The position numbers and the translations under genes were made by a program. The notes under the pieces are model-generated. The model did not search any database. It was not told where the DNA came from and worked only from the letters and a program-made list of their open reading frames with translations. Positions 32,418 to 43,390 of a DNA stretch of 64,000 nucleotides are shown piece by piece. This stretch comes from Fonsecaea monophora (taxonomy: Eukaryota; Ascomycota; Eurotiomycetes; Chaetothyriales; Herpotrichiellaceae), in contig NW_019174011.1 in assembly GCF_001642475.1 (NCBI RefSeq), positions 87,705 to 151,704 on the forward strand, read 5' to 3'. Numbering within the stretch: the stretch's first letter is position 1; each line of letters opens with the position of its first letter.

Positions 32418-33158
32418 TTTGTATGATTGTATCGTGTCGACGTGGATGTGTATGGAGAGAGATGGTGGGACTTGGTTGTACAAGGCTGAGAACCCCTTAC
32501 AAGACGAAAGCGTGAGGAGGGTCTAGAGGCGTCGGCTCTTTGTGGTGGAGACAAGGAGTCCTTTGGGTTCAGTCTATGGCTGTTCGTGTGTAGAAGATGA
32601 GCTTGACACCAGATGTAAGGGGTAGATGCCGTAGTCACGCAAGGGCCACTGGCCATTTGTATGCGAGGAGGGCGTTGTGTGGATCGAAGAATGTCCTCCT
32701 GAAGGTCCTCAAGCGGAAAGCCACTTTGCACTTTGCAGCCCATCGACTCTTGACGGTGAGTGGGACGCAGGCGATGCCATACATGCTGGAGGTCAGATAC
32801 CGTAATCGCTCAAGGGGACGAGGTCCTCAAACCATGAACCAGCAGGACAAGAAAGTGCGAAGCACGACAGCCATTTGCAGCCAGGGAAGAAGGAGTCAGA
32901 GTAAGACTCTGCCAAAAGTCAAGTAGTACGAACCAAGAAGAATCTTTTATTGTAGAGACCAGAAGCTGCAAAGTCTCTCTGGTAACATCTGCTGACTGCG
33001 ACGAAGGCGTGGTAGACACCGGGTATCAGCTCGGATGAGGTCTTGACCAACACCGCACCGTGGGTTCAACCTGTCCTAGATGGAGCATTTCCGCAGCCGC
33101 TATCCATTCAGGTTGTCCAAGCTCCTGTCCTCGCGGTTTCTGCACCAATCTCCGTTTC
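32418..33158. other. intergenic, promoter of deaminase gene
   Basis: About 740 bp between two minus-strand genes. Two weakly similar segments near 32622 and 32794 (CCGTAGTC... and CCGTAATC...) may be a decayed direct repeat, but the similarity is too short to rely on. No other feature is seen. Confidence 0.45.
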
Positions 33159-33737
33159 TCAGAGCGACTCGTTGGTCCACTGACTGCTGAACGCAACTCC
33201 ACTGCGAACGAAGAGCTGCGTGATCGGGCACCGGCGCTCGGACTCGGCGACAAAATGCCTGAACTTTGGATCATCATTGCCGCCTTTGATGTCGGTTTGG
33301 ACTTTGACTGTCAACACGACTTTCTCCCAGTTCGGGTTGCCCTGTTCGCCGTTGACCAACACCGCGGTGGGCAGGATGCCCTCGACCGCGACGTCCCATT
33401 GCCCAACCTTGATCTTGTGGTCCTTAGCAACCACGGATCCAGTCACCTGGGTACAGGAGCCTAGACTGGCCAGTGAGTAGGATACGGGTGACGGCGACGA
33501 ATCGTTTCCTCCCAGAACTTGGTAGGTGTCGGTCAGGATCTTGTATGGTTTGCCCTCTACCTCGATAGTTTGTTGCGTGCCGGTGCCTCGACCATGGATT
33601 CGCACTGGGAGGCTCTGAAGCACAGATGCAGAGCCAGAGAACTGGCGGAAAGCGACCAGCGGACATCGAAGAGGGGAGTGTGTCTGTCGTACGCTGAGGG
33701 TGCGACTCGCTGCTGCTGCGATCCGACTTTGGAACAT
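33159..33737 (-). CDS. OsmC-family peroxidase, probably mitochondrial
   Basis: OsmC/Ohr-type thiol peroxidase that reduces organic hydroperoxides. Single exon, 192 residues from the ATG at 33737 (MFQSRIAAAASRTLS); codons further upstream in frame lack an ATG. The first 40 residues are Arg/Ser/Ala-rich without acidic residues, a mitochondrial-type presequence. The domain holds the two conserved cysteines in SLGSCTQVTGS and ESERRCPITQLF, and the GQWDVAVEG strand. Fungal OsmC proteins of this form are common and usually nuclear-encoded mitochondrial. The neighbours are unrelated. Confidence 0.93.
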   Translation of the reverse strand: MFQSRIAAAASRTLSVRQTHSPLRCPLVAFRQFSGSASVLQSLPVRIHGRGTGTQQTIEVEGKPYKILTDTYQVLGGNDSSPSPVSYSLASLGSCTQVTGSVVAKDHKIKVGQWDVAVEGILPTAVLVNGEQGNPNWEKVVLTVKVQTDIKGGNDDPKFRHFVAESERRCPITQLFVRSGVAFSSQWTNESL

Positions 33738-34869
33738 GCTGACAACTTTCAAGTTGGTGGTCTAGTATTCACAGTATAGATGGCGCCTCAAGTCTCTCGT
33801 TGGGTTGCGACGTATTGCTTAGATGGGAAACAAGAAGGCTGACAGCAAAAGACCTTTGACCCGAGCAGAGCAGGGGTATCCCTATCCGTGAGTTATATGG
33901 ATCACTCTTCTTGGGCCCGAATTATGTCCGTGTAAACCTCCTCTTAGAAGTTTTGTCCTGCTATATGATATTGCGCCATTTCATGTGCTGATGGCGAGGT
34001 TAATGGCTTACTTGGCGGATTGGCACAGTGGGTGGCAAGGCTGGGATTCTTGAGAATCAAATGGTAGAGCTCTGGGAAAACAAGACAAGGCTGGTACTAA
34101 GATCTGACACAAGAGACACAGCAAACCTAGACTCAAGTCCCTCTAGTTTTTGAGAGTCAATATGACCGCCGAGAAGGAAACATCCGGGGAATTGTTGCGC
34201 CTTATGCTGACATTGCCACAGCCTCGTGGGTTTCTGGAGATTTACGGGGTAAACAAGGCGAGATGGTTCGGAATTCACTTAAGCTTCAAAGAGTGAGTGA
34301 TACAGCTGCTTTTCCCGATATTACTAAAAGTACAGTACAACTACAGAGAGCCCTTGTTGGCTTGCGTGCTTGCTCTTCCTCTTCATCTCTGGCCTCGGTT
34401 CACACAAGCCGGCACTGAACACCGGCGAAGGGCGACCGGCAAACTGCGAATCTTTTAGGTAAGAGAACGGGGGTTGCGCACGGCATTGCGCCATCTCTCC
34501 CTTGCAAAGCTTACTTTACTATGCCTCTTTCACATCCCCTCGTACAAAGTAACTTGGTATAATATATTTCTACCCAATTGGCCCTGCGGAGCAATTCACA
34601 GCGAGCGACCTCGGTCGCATCCTCCCGCAAATGGATGATCCTTACAAGTACATACGACGCCACCGGGATCCCGGCACACAGAGCGGCAGAATAGCATGAA
34701 GAATTGTCTGGGGTAAGTACGAGGTAGAAGCTAAGAGTATTCAACTTTTACTTTTTCCATTTTCAAACGTTATGCCTTCAGTGGAGAGCAGGTCCAGTCC
34801 TTGACCTTTGGCCACCCGCTTACAAGCTGGATGAAGACGTTTGCCTGACAGAGACACACTCTTCACACC
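33738..34869. other. divergent intergenic, OsmC and MFS promoters
   Basis: About 1.1 kb between the divergent OsmC and MFS genes. Only short frames occur, none convincing. No repeat or RNA gene seen. Confidence 0.5.
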
Positions 34870-36327
34870 ATGCTTGTTCGCCCCGACGAAAAGAATGACG
34901 AAGACCTGTCGTCGTCCTCCATAAGTCCACAGAATGCCTGGGATGCCTCGGAAAAGACACCAGGCACGCCAATTGCAGAAGCCGAGGATCACGTCTCACA
35001 ACAAGAGCCTCCTCAGCAGCAGACCTTTGTACCTCCCAACGGAGGGTTTGAAGCGTGGTTGTTGGTCTTTGCGGGTTTCCTGGTCTTTGCCAATGTCTGG
35101 GGCATCGTGAGCACATTTGGCGCCTTTCAAGCATTCTTCATCAGAGACCTGCTCGCCAACGAGTCGGCGTCGGCGATATCATGGATCGGTAGCGTCCAGG
35201 CGTTCCTGGTCGTCTTCACGGGCGTCTTTGGCGGCCCCCTGTTCGACCGCGGCTATCTCAGGTCGCTCGTCTTTGTCGGTTGTTTCCTGACCGTCTTCGG
35301 CATGATGATGACCAGTCTGGCCAGGTCCTACTACCAAGTCTTCCTGGCCCAGGGTGTTTGTGTCGGCCTGGGGGCGGGACTCTCGTATGTGCCGACTTTG
35401 GCGCTCATCTCGATCTTCTTCACCACCAGACGGCCCATCGCGGTCGGGGCTGCGGCGGTGGGCTCGAGCGTGGGCGGCGTCATCTTTCCCATCATGTTCC
35501 GCCAACTACAGCCACGGATTGGGTATGGCTGGACCGTCCGCTGTATTGCCTTTATCAACTTGGCTTTCGCAGTGCTCATCTGCCTGATTCTCGGCAGACA
35601 TAAGAAAGAGGGGTCCACTCAAGCACGGTCTCTCTGGGATCTGACGGCGATCCGGGAGCCCGTCTTTCTCTCCTGGGTCGCCTCCTTGTTCTTTTTGTTT
35701 TTGGCCTACTATATCCCCCTGTTCTTCATTGTATCTTGGGCACGATGGGTCTTGGACACGTCGGAAGACATGTCTTTCTATATGCTCGCCATCTTGAATG
35801 GTGGATCTTTCCTCGGCCGCACGTTCCCATACCTTCTGGGTCAACGGGTCAAGCCCATCTACACTTTGATCTTCTCCGCCGTCCTCGGCACCGTGCTCAT
35901 CTTCTCCTGGATCGCCATCCACAGTTCGGCCGCGTTTATTGTTTGGTGTGTCCTCTGGGGATTCGTCGCCGGGGTCTTGGTGACGGCACCGACCTCGACG
36001 ATGCCGCATCCCGTGATATCACCAAATCTGGGGGTGATTGGCACCAGGATGGGAATGGGCTGGGTAAGTCGCCTTTTGTCTCTTCGTACCTCTGCCCCAA
36101 ATTCGGACAAGCTTTCGCACCGATACTGGCACTAACTCGACATCCAGAGTGCCGGAGCCGTTGGGTCTATCATCGGCTCACCCATCGCTGGAGCCCTTGC
36201 AAACGTCGCCGCGGGAAAGTTTCTCCACGCGCAGATATTTGTTGGTGTGGTCATGGCAGCAGGGGCGATTTTCTTGATCCCAGTGCTGATTGCGATCGAG
36301 AGGCATGATCGGAAATCTAAACGATGA
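34870..36327 (+). CDS. MFS transporter, monocarboxylate-permease-like
   Basis: Major facilitator superfamily membrane transporter of the fungal monocarboxylate (MCT/SLC16-like) group. Two exons, 34870-36063 and 36148-36327, encode 457 residues with twelve predicted helices. The N-terminal cytosolic tail (1-55) is acidic and Gln/Pro-rich; then comes the family start PPNGGFEAWLLVFAGF. GPLFDRGYLR is the loop 2-3 signature, and VGLGAGLSYVPTLALISIFF lies in helices 4-5, typical of this group. GLPxxGG-type gating residues are not evident. The intron (GTAAGT, CTAAC branch, CCAG) joins GMGW to SAGAVGSIIGSPIAG. The substrate cannot be deduced; members range from monocarboxylates to riboflavin and metabolite export. 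Confidence 0.92.
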
Positions 36328-38809
36328 TCTTGGCCATCTTTTGTTTGTCGAATATTTTCAGTTGAGCGTTACTGTAACGGCGCATTATATTGGAGTTGCA
36401 TTTTTGGTGTTGTTGAGTCTTGCTCATGTCAGGATCTAACTCGAATCATCACCCTGCATGAAGGGCGCTGGAACAGTGTGCCGATAACCAAGGTTGGGGA
36501 TAGCAATGAGGATAGGAGTCGAAGTCTCGAGGCCAGACTAAGTCCACGGAGCGGAGCTTGACGACCAGGACTGGGAATTTACTGTGCTGCTGTTGAAGTA
36601 CATGTGGCCTTACAAGATCAGGAGGGGTGTCCGCAGGAACAGGAAGTTCTTTGCTAGCAATAGGGTGAGGGATGGGAGCTGATGAGTTCCCATGGAAGAA
36701 GTAGCACATCATGGCCGATGAGTCTGATTCTTCTCGACAGAGGAGAACTACACATCTCTCCTGTCTGTTCAAGCCTTGGGATCCGCCCTTTCGATCGCAC
36801 AATGTCTATCCCGTGGCTATCTAACAACTTGAACACTGCTGGAGGACTTCCCTTGAGGTATCAGGAACAGATACGGCAAAGACCAGCATCCTGGACGGAA
36901 TACTTCCCTTACGAGCGTACCACCTCACGGACCTGCGTCCTAAATGGCATAGCTTGAGAACAAGTAGATGGGAGAAAGAGAGAGATCGACAGCCTTTCAG
37001 CTAACACTGAACAACCCATCCCCTGATGAACTTCTGCCTTGCGGCCCTTTCTGCAGCCGCTTTCATGGCATCAAGTAGCATCGCACTGTCGCACTGACAA
37101 CCCTAGTCCCTGCAGCTATGTACACTAAAGGGTGTTGTGATTCAAGGGCATCGAGAATCCTGGGGACTTGTGAGCTGTCTGCTCGCAGGCTCAGGTCCAT
37201 ATCTATTGGCGTGGTGATTAAAGTCCGAAGAAAGGTGGTCACCATGACACCACAACTGCGCTACCTACTCGTAGCGAGCTGGGTGGATGAGGGGCCCCCC
37301 GGTGCCCCGTTAGGTAGCCGCCAAGGTCGCACTAGGCGTCAGTTTGCGCCCCGGGCCACTTCCGCGATCAGGCTGAGTTAGGCGACGCAAAAGCTTCTCG
37401 TGACCAAAACAATTGTTTGCTAGTTGTTCTCCGATGGTGTTTCTCACCACGAGGCAGCCCAAACCCGTCCGAATTAGAACACCAAACACATCCAAAAGAG
37501 GTTCAACTTGTCCACAGTGCGACTATAAGACTCGATGCTCGCCAAGCAGACAGAGCACCCGAGCGAACGAACCTTTCCCAATTCCATCCCTCAAGCCCAC
37601 GATGGCTTTACACGGCAAGTCCTTGCCTAGCAGAATTAGCCAGGCAGAAATTGGCGAGAGCGGAGAACCCACGAGATATGAGTAGTGCGAGTAGGCTGAA
37701 GATCCTTGCAAAAACATGGCGGCCACGGCAGAGTCTACTTCTATACTAAGGCTGAGTTTCATTTCCCTCCTGGAGATGGGATGCTCCCCTGCCACCTTAG
37801 TCCATGCAAAAACATCGGCTGCCGGTGCTCAAGGTGTGGGAGGACACTTTCCCTCATGTCTTCTGCTGTCAGCAAATCGACGAATCAATCGAGATGCCCG
37901 GATGCCCTTGCAGGGACACAACACCTTTGCAAGTGTTTCAGGGGATTGCAACGTGGTCTCGTATCTGGCCGGGGTTGACGTCTTTACCGTCTAGGGAAAT
38001 GATCGAATTGCGCCTTTTCTGTTTAAAGCGTAGCAGATGAGCTTTGGCGTCCACTAGCCACCTGAATCACACCTTCTGCGAGCAACCATCACCACCATCA
38101 CCACGGACATCTTCCCTGTTAATCTTCGTCTGTACGCAGTCTGCTTCCTGGCCTCAGCATCCCCTGAATCCCCGCCCCATTCCTTGCAGGTCCGGCGCAT
38201 GTGGCTTTTCGAGACGACCAGTGATTGTCTGAAGAAAACGCCGTCTGGGAAGGCCACGAACTTCCGGTGTGGGATGGCCGGAAGTAACAGATCACTGTGG
38301 CTTGCAGTTTACTAGGGGAGAAGGCACTGGGCTCTGTCAGAGAATGTTCCTTTGCCGCGTGGAATGTTTGCTCGCCCATGTCGGCTGGATGCTCCGAATC
38401 CACGCGAGAAAGAGACAGACGACCAACCTCCGTCCTTCACCTACTGATCCACTCTTATCTGGGGCCGAACACAATTGATGAGCAAGGAAAGTCCGGGGCT
38501 TGACGCAAGATAACGCGCGCTTAAGGGGGCTCATTGCCCAGTTTCAGCCCGTGGACATTTGTTCAACCTACTAGGCCTCAGCATGGCTTGCAGCCAACCG
38601 TCCTGCTTGCCTGCACATCCACTTATCCCAAGCGATGCATGGATTCTACCAGGGTGGTGCCATGCGACGTGGGAGTATCTGGCCCTCAGAGTGAATATTG
38701 GGAGGTCTCTGGCACCTGTCCGGGCACAACCTCTTCGCTCGTCACCTTCAGAGGAGCGCACGAGGACTTTCGCTAAACACACGAGAAAACACCTGTTGAC
38801 GGTCGAGTC
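36328..38809. other. 2.5-kb intergenic, nothing recognised
   Basis: Between the MFS gene and the STAND/G-alpha-like gene, both on the plus strand. It has many short overlapping frames on both strands but no domain, signal peptide or splice-linked exon pair that I could find. A small dyad CGCTAC...GTAGCG lies near 37259-37277. It probably includes the promoter of the downstream gene. Confidence 0.45.
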
Positions 38810-40693
38810 ATGGAGCCGTTTTGTGGCACCTTGAGTATCGTTGCTGGTGTTGCCAGCATAGTCTCCGTCATCGGCAAATCGGTCGCCACCTTGACGCAAC
38901 TCCGCCAGAGGTATCAGGAGGCGGAGCTCAATATCAGTCTTCTAACAGGGCACCTTCGAACAGTGCGGACTGCGCTCCTTCAAGTTCAGAACTGGGCAGA
39001 ATGTCTCTCTGGCGACTCTCAGCATTACCAGCTGATGATGGACCTCGGAGACGCCATCACCCATTGCAAGTTGTTGGTCGAATACATTGACAACCAGATA
39101 TCGAAATTCCAATGGAATGATGACGAGGAGCTTCTAAAAGTCGGCAGCAAAGTTCTCTATCTTCTCGAGGACCAGGCTACCAAAGACTGTCTCACCCGCC
39201 TAGACCATCAGATTAATGCCCTCAATCTGTGCCTGACGGCGTTCCAATGGTAAGGGAACCAATCCCACCTCCAAGACAGGTATTGACCAGAATAGTCGGA
39301 CACCGACCGATCAGAAACGTTTGCTGGTGAGAGATGAAAGCAGAAAAGTCTTCAATCGAGCCAAAGACGATGCCACGTCTCTCGTCGGCTTCCGCGACTC
39401 TGCCTCATTCGCCACCTTCAAGACGGGTCTTTCTACCGCCTCGAAACTGTCAAGGACGTTTGACTTTGACGGTCTCCTTCTTCGACATAGAATCTATCAG
39501 AACACTTTTCGGTCTATGCTCAGGCGTGCCAACAGCCCCACAGAAGATCGCACCGGGGAAAAAGGCCAACGGCGGGCCCTCTCCGACACGCCTCTTTTCC
39601 AACTCAAGAGCACTGCCCGTGACTCGGCCAAGATCGATCTGAGGCTTAAACAAGACGCCCGCAAGTTGAGTAGAGAAGTCAAGATCCTCGCTGTCGGAGA
39701 CAAACATGGGAGATCCGCCATCGTCAAGCAAATGCGGCAACGATATGGTCAGCCATTCTCCGAGTCAGAAGTCGAACAGTATCGTCAATCAATCACATGT
39801 CTTTCCCTCAAAGCTCTTGTAGCCATTCTGGACTACGTCAAAGATATTGGCAACGGCCTCGTCAGCCAAGCCAGCCGAGATCATGCGGACATCATCAGAG
39901 ATTTTGCCGAGTCAGGGGGACCCGATTGGCAAGTCCCTGTGCAACTTGCGGGATCCGTCAAACATATATGGAACAATTGGCACGTTCGGCAGGCTTTCTC
40001 GGTCATGCAGCAACATGGACAGACTGCTTAGTACGTTATCCCATCCTTGAAAAGCCCGACGGCTATTGACATTTCTACAGCTACCTCAACGCGATCGAAA
40101 GGATCTGCCAGGCCGACTACACCCCTAGCAATATGGATATCATCCGAGCCCCCGAAGCAATCGATACTATGAAAGAGACGGAACTCACGATGAACTCGTC
40201 CACACTGCGCATTATCGAGCTCAAGGAACAATCCGCGATGAAAATCATCTCGCAATTCGCGGACGTCCAGTTCTGTCTCTTTGCCATCGATCTCACTTGC
40301 TATGATCGATATCTCGACCACACGCACAGGTCGAATGTGCTTCTGGAGAGACTGCAAGACCTCAAGGTCATTTGTCGATCGGAGTACTTCTCCAAAAGCA
40401 TCATCTTGCTCGTCCTGACCAATGCAGCCGCCTTCAAAAAACGTATTGCGACCTCGCCGATGAAGTCCCATTTTGAGGACTACAAGGGTGGGAACGACGT
40501 CAACGCTGCCACGAAGTATATTTTGAAGAGGTGCAAACAAGCCAACAAGTTGGACCTACCCTTGTTCTGGCACATTTACGATTGTGCTGTGGATCAGGGT
40601 GAAGCTGAAGCGATGGATCACTTCTTCATGCAATCTGCGGCAAGCATCTCGGCTGTGTCCTGGCTGAGGGAGATGGGAATCGGGTCGCCATGA
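38810..40693 (+). CDS. STAND-type N-domain fused to degenerate G-protein alpha domain
   Basis: Three exons, 38810-39249, 39296-40030 and 40081-40693, encode 595 residues. Residues 1-145 (MEPFCGTLSIVAGVASIVSV, then coiled helices) resemble the fungal N-terminal domain of STAND proteins. From about 265 the chain follows a heterotrimeric G-alpha subunit: REVKILAVGDKHGRSAIVKQMRQRYG, then YYLNAIERICQADYTPSNMDI, then YDRYLDHTHRSNVLLERLQ. Every nucleotide motif is altered. The P-loop GxGxxGKS is G281-D-K-H-G-R-S-A. The switch I R-x-x-T is lost. DVGGQ is E438-L-K-E-Q442. NKxD is T-N-A-A. TCAT is DCAV. The G-alpha fold therefore seems kept while GTP binding is probably lost. Introns (GTAAGG, GTACGT) are clean and there is no frameshift, so it is not an obvious pseudogene. 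The role is unknown; a scaffold or immune-type sensor is inference. Confidence 0.85.
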
Positions 40694-41237
40694 CCGAGAC
40701 ATGGAAATGTACTGTAAGATAGCTCTAAGCATACTCGACAACAGCAGGGAAGCCTTGGTCGTCATCAGCAGCCACCAAGATTGGATATTGCTGGTAAGGG
40801 GAGGATACAGCCAGAAGCCAGAGCGGGACGACATTTTGTACTCTAGTTTCGTAGAGTTTTCTATCTTAGCTCGCTGCACGAGCAGTGAATAATGTATCTC
40901 TCACCCACAGACGGCAGAATACCTGCCCTGCATTACCATTGTGGTTCGCGTCTGGACATCTAGGCACCGTGGCACCTAGGTTGGCTGGGTGGCACGGTGG
41001 GCGGGGTGGGACAAGGTGTGCAAGGCTGGCTTGGCCGATCACGCCCCGATGTGGCGTCATCGATACAGTAAAATACACAAGACCATCACGCATTTTTTAC
41101 AATTACTCAACCCTGAAGATTTGTCGCAAGCCCATTTATCGTCGCCGGGCAGCGTTACCCTGCTTCGTTTTGTTTCTGATCTCTTCACGATATCTGCATC
41201 TTCCTTGTAGAAAAAGTCTGACTCCGCAATTTGAACC
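40694..41237. other. intergenic, promoter of grx4
   Basis: About 540 bp between two plus-strand genes. It contains the glutaredoxin promoter. No further feature seen. Confidence 0.5.
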
Positions 41238-42342
41238 ATGGCGACCCTGAGCCTCCAAGAGGTCCCCTCGGAAGAGGCCTTCAAGCAACACACATCGGCT
41301 GCCCCTCCTTCACACCTGCACGTAATTTACTTCCACACTCCCTGGGCGGCGCCCTGCGCACAGACAAACGCCATTCTCTCCGCCCTTGCCTCGACCTACC
41401 CTTCATCCCGCGCCGCCGATCTTTCCTTCCTCTCCATAAACGCCGAAGAACTGCCCGATGTCTCCGAAGAATACGATGTGACCGCGGTGCCGTACCTGGT
41501 CCTTCAGCGAGATGGGAAGACGTTGGAGACGGTGAGTGGGAGCGACGCGGGCAAGCTGAGAGCCGCGGTGGAGAGACACGCCGGCACTGGCTCCAATGCC
41601 GCGAGTGTCAACGGTAACGGCAGTGCGTCGGTGCCTCCGCCGCTGAAGGCGGAGCCGCAGAGCCATGCGCATACGAACGGAAGTTCAGAGCAGCCGACGT
41701 TGACAAAGGACTCGGGCTCTTATGCATCCAAGCCTTCAGATTCGCAGGCCGCGTCGGGGGCCGAGGCTACAGAGGAGTTGAATGAGCGGTTGGCGAAGTT
41801 GGTCAAGGCTGCGTAAGTTTCATCCTACGGATTGGTACAAAGGATACGGTCGACTTTCTGCGCGCACATCGAAAGCATCGGTTGCCCAATAGAACAGCTC
41901 TGCTGACAGTGACGACGTCCCAGGCCGGTTATGCTCTTCATGAAAGGAACCCCCAGTGCGCCGCAATGTGGGTTTAGTCGACAGCTCGTCAGCATTCTGC
42001 GCGAGAACCAAGTGAAATATGGGTACGCTGCAGTCACCACTTCTCCTTGACGCCTCGACTTTGGATCCCGGACGTGCGCTAAACGTTGTGTGTGAAAAAT
42101 AGATTTTTCAACATCCTCGCCGACAATGATGTGCGCGAGGGCCTCAAAGTGTTTTCCGACTGGCCTACTTTTCCGCAATTGTATACGAACGGGGAGCTTG
42201 TCGGTGGGCTTGATATTGTATGTTTACCTTCTGTCCTCCTGGTTTGAAAAGTGCTGATTTGATAATGTGTGTATAGGTCCGTGAAGAGCTCGAAGCCGAC
42301 CCGGACTTCTTCAAGCCTTACAGCGCAACAACCACCGCGTAG
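41238..42342 (+). CDS. grx4: monothiol glutaredoxin Grx3/4 (PICOT type)
   Basis: Cytosolic/nuclear CGFS glutaredoxin that binds a bridging [2Fe-2S] cluster with glutathione and controls iron sensing and delivery. Four exons, 41238-41812, 41924-42022, 42103-42217, 42277-42342, encode 284 residues. The N-terminal thioredoxin-like domain (1-115) has the PWAAPC site with one cysteine. A Ser/Ala/Gly-rich linker (about 115-185) is longer than usual. The glutaredoxin domain starts at PVMLFMKGTPSAPQ, with the active site C207-G-F-S210, followed by WPTFPQLYTNGELVGGLDI. Splice junctions all fall at expected family positions. Fungal homologues restrain iron-responsive transcription factors. Confidence 0.97.
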
Positions 42343-43390
42343 GGTGGGCAGCTATTAATGGAGCTCTCACTGAGCGGACCCTGATCGAAACAGCTGGACA
42401 CTGTGGGCGAGTCATTAATGAGTGTTGGTGTCGTCAATACAAATGAGAAGAATGAAGAAATGTGACATTTGAATAACATCCACAAAAAAACAAATGTCTC
42501 CGTTCAATGTGTATAGGAGGTATGGATGAAAGACTAGGATCCTCGCTGTGTGTGTGTTTTTTTTTTTAGGTAGTTGCTGTTCTGCCCGGTTCATAGCGCA
42601 AAGGCTGGAAAAGAAATGCTCAACAAGTCTTTTCCGTACGATAGATACCTAGTACATATCAATTTCCTTTCCGATCTTGTCTATCTACACTGTCTGCAGA
42701 GGCTAACACAGTCCGGGGCATTTTGTCATGAATGTTTCTTTTTTATCTTTAACTATCTCGAAGTATACCCTCATTCGTCGTGCTTGGCTGACCTTTTGAC
42801 CTCTAAACCTCTGCCTGACCGTTGTCTTTGTTCTCTGTCCAAGAATGTACACTCCCAGGTAGGGGTATCCAGGTAGTCATACCATGGCATCCAATGTAGT
42901 CCCATGTAGTCCTATGCAACGAATGAGACTAAGAAACGGAATCTGTCTGATATGGCGATATGGCGACATGGAGGGAGGGCGACGAAAATGATTAGAGGGA
43001 GTGTGGCAGTCTGTCTGCGTATGAACGACGGATGGTGACAAGTACAGAACATTTGGTCCCCTCCTCCCTCCTCCTTCCTCTGCTCGTCGGAATGTGGTTT
43101 CTTGGTGACTAGCGCATTCTGTTTCAATTCGTGGACAGGGCATGGCATGGCGTTCCTCCGAGAGCTTCCTTGTCAGACTGGCGATAGGGAAAGACACATG
43201 TCGTGCCATAAAGGGGAGAGAGAAATGGCTTCGTCTTGTAAGGCCGTAAGGGAGCGCGGCCTGAATTTGTGGTCGTGAAACAGACGGTCGCCTATTCCCC
43301 CAGGGGATATCGAGAACGGCCACCCTTGTTGAGGCGGCGGCAGCGGCATGGAAATTAGATATGACGATGATCAGGTGCACTGAGCTTGCC
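42343..43390. other. convergent intergenic, 3' ends
   Basis: About 1 kb between converging genes. It has a GT repeat followed by a T run at 42548-42567. A minus-strand frame at 42877-43380 has no family features. Nothing else recognised. Confidence 0.5.

Noticed and set aside
32600..32830. Possible direct repeat (CCGTAGTC and CCGTAATC segments)
   Set aside because: Similarity covers only about 25 bp with several mismatches and no defined ends.
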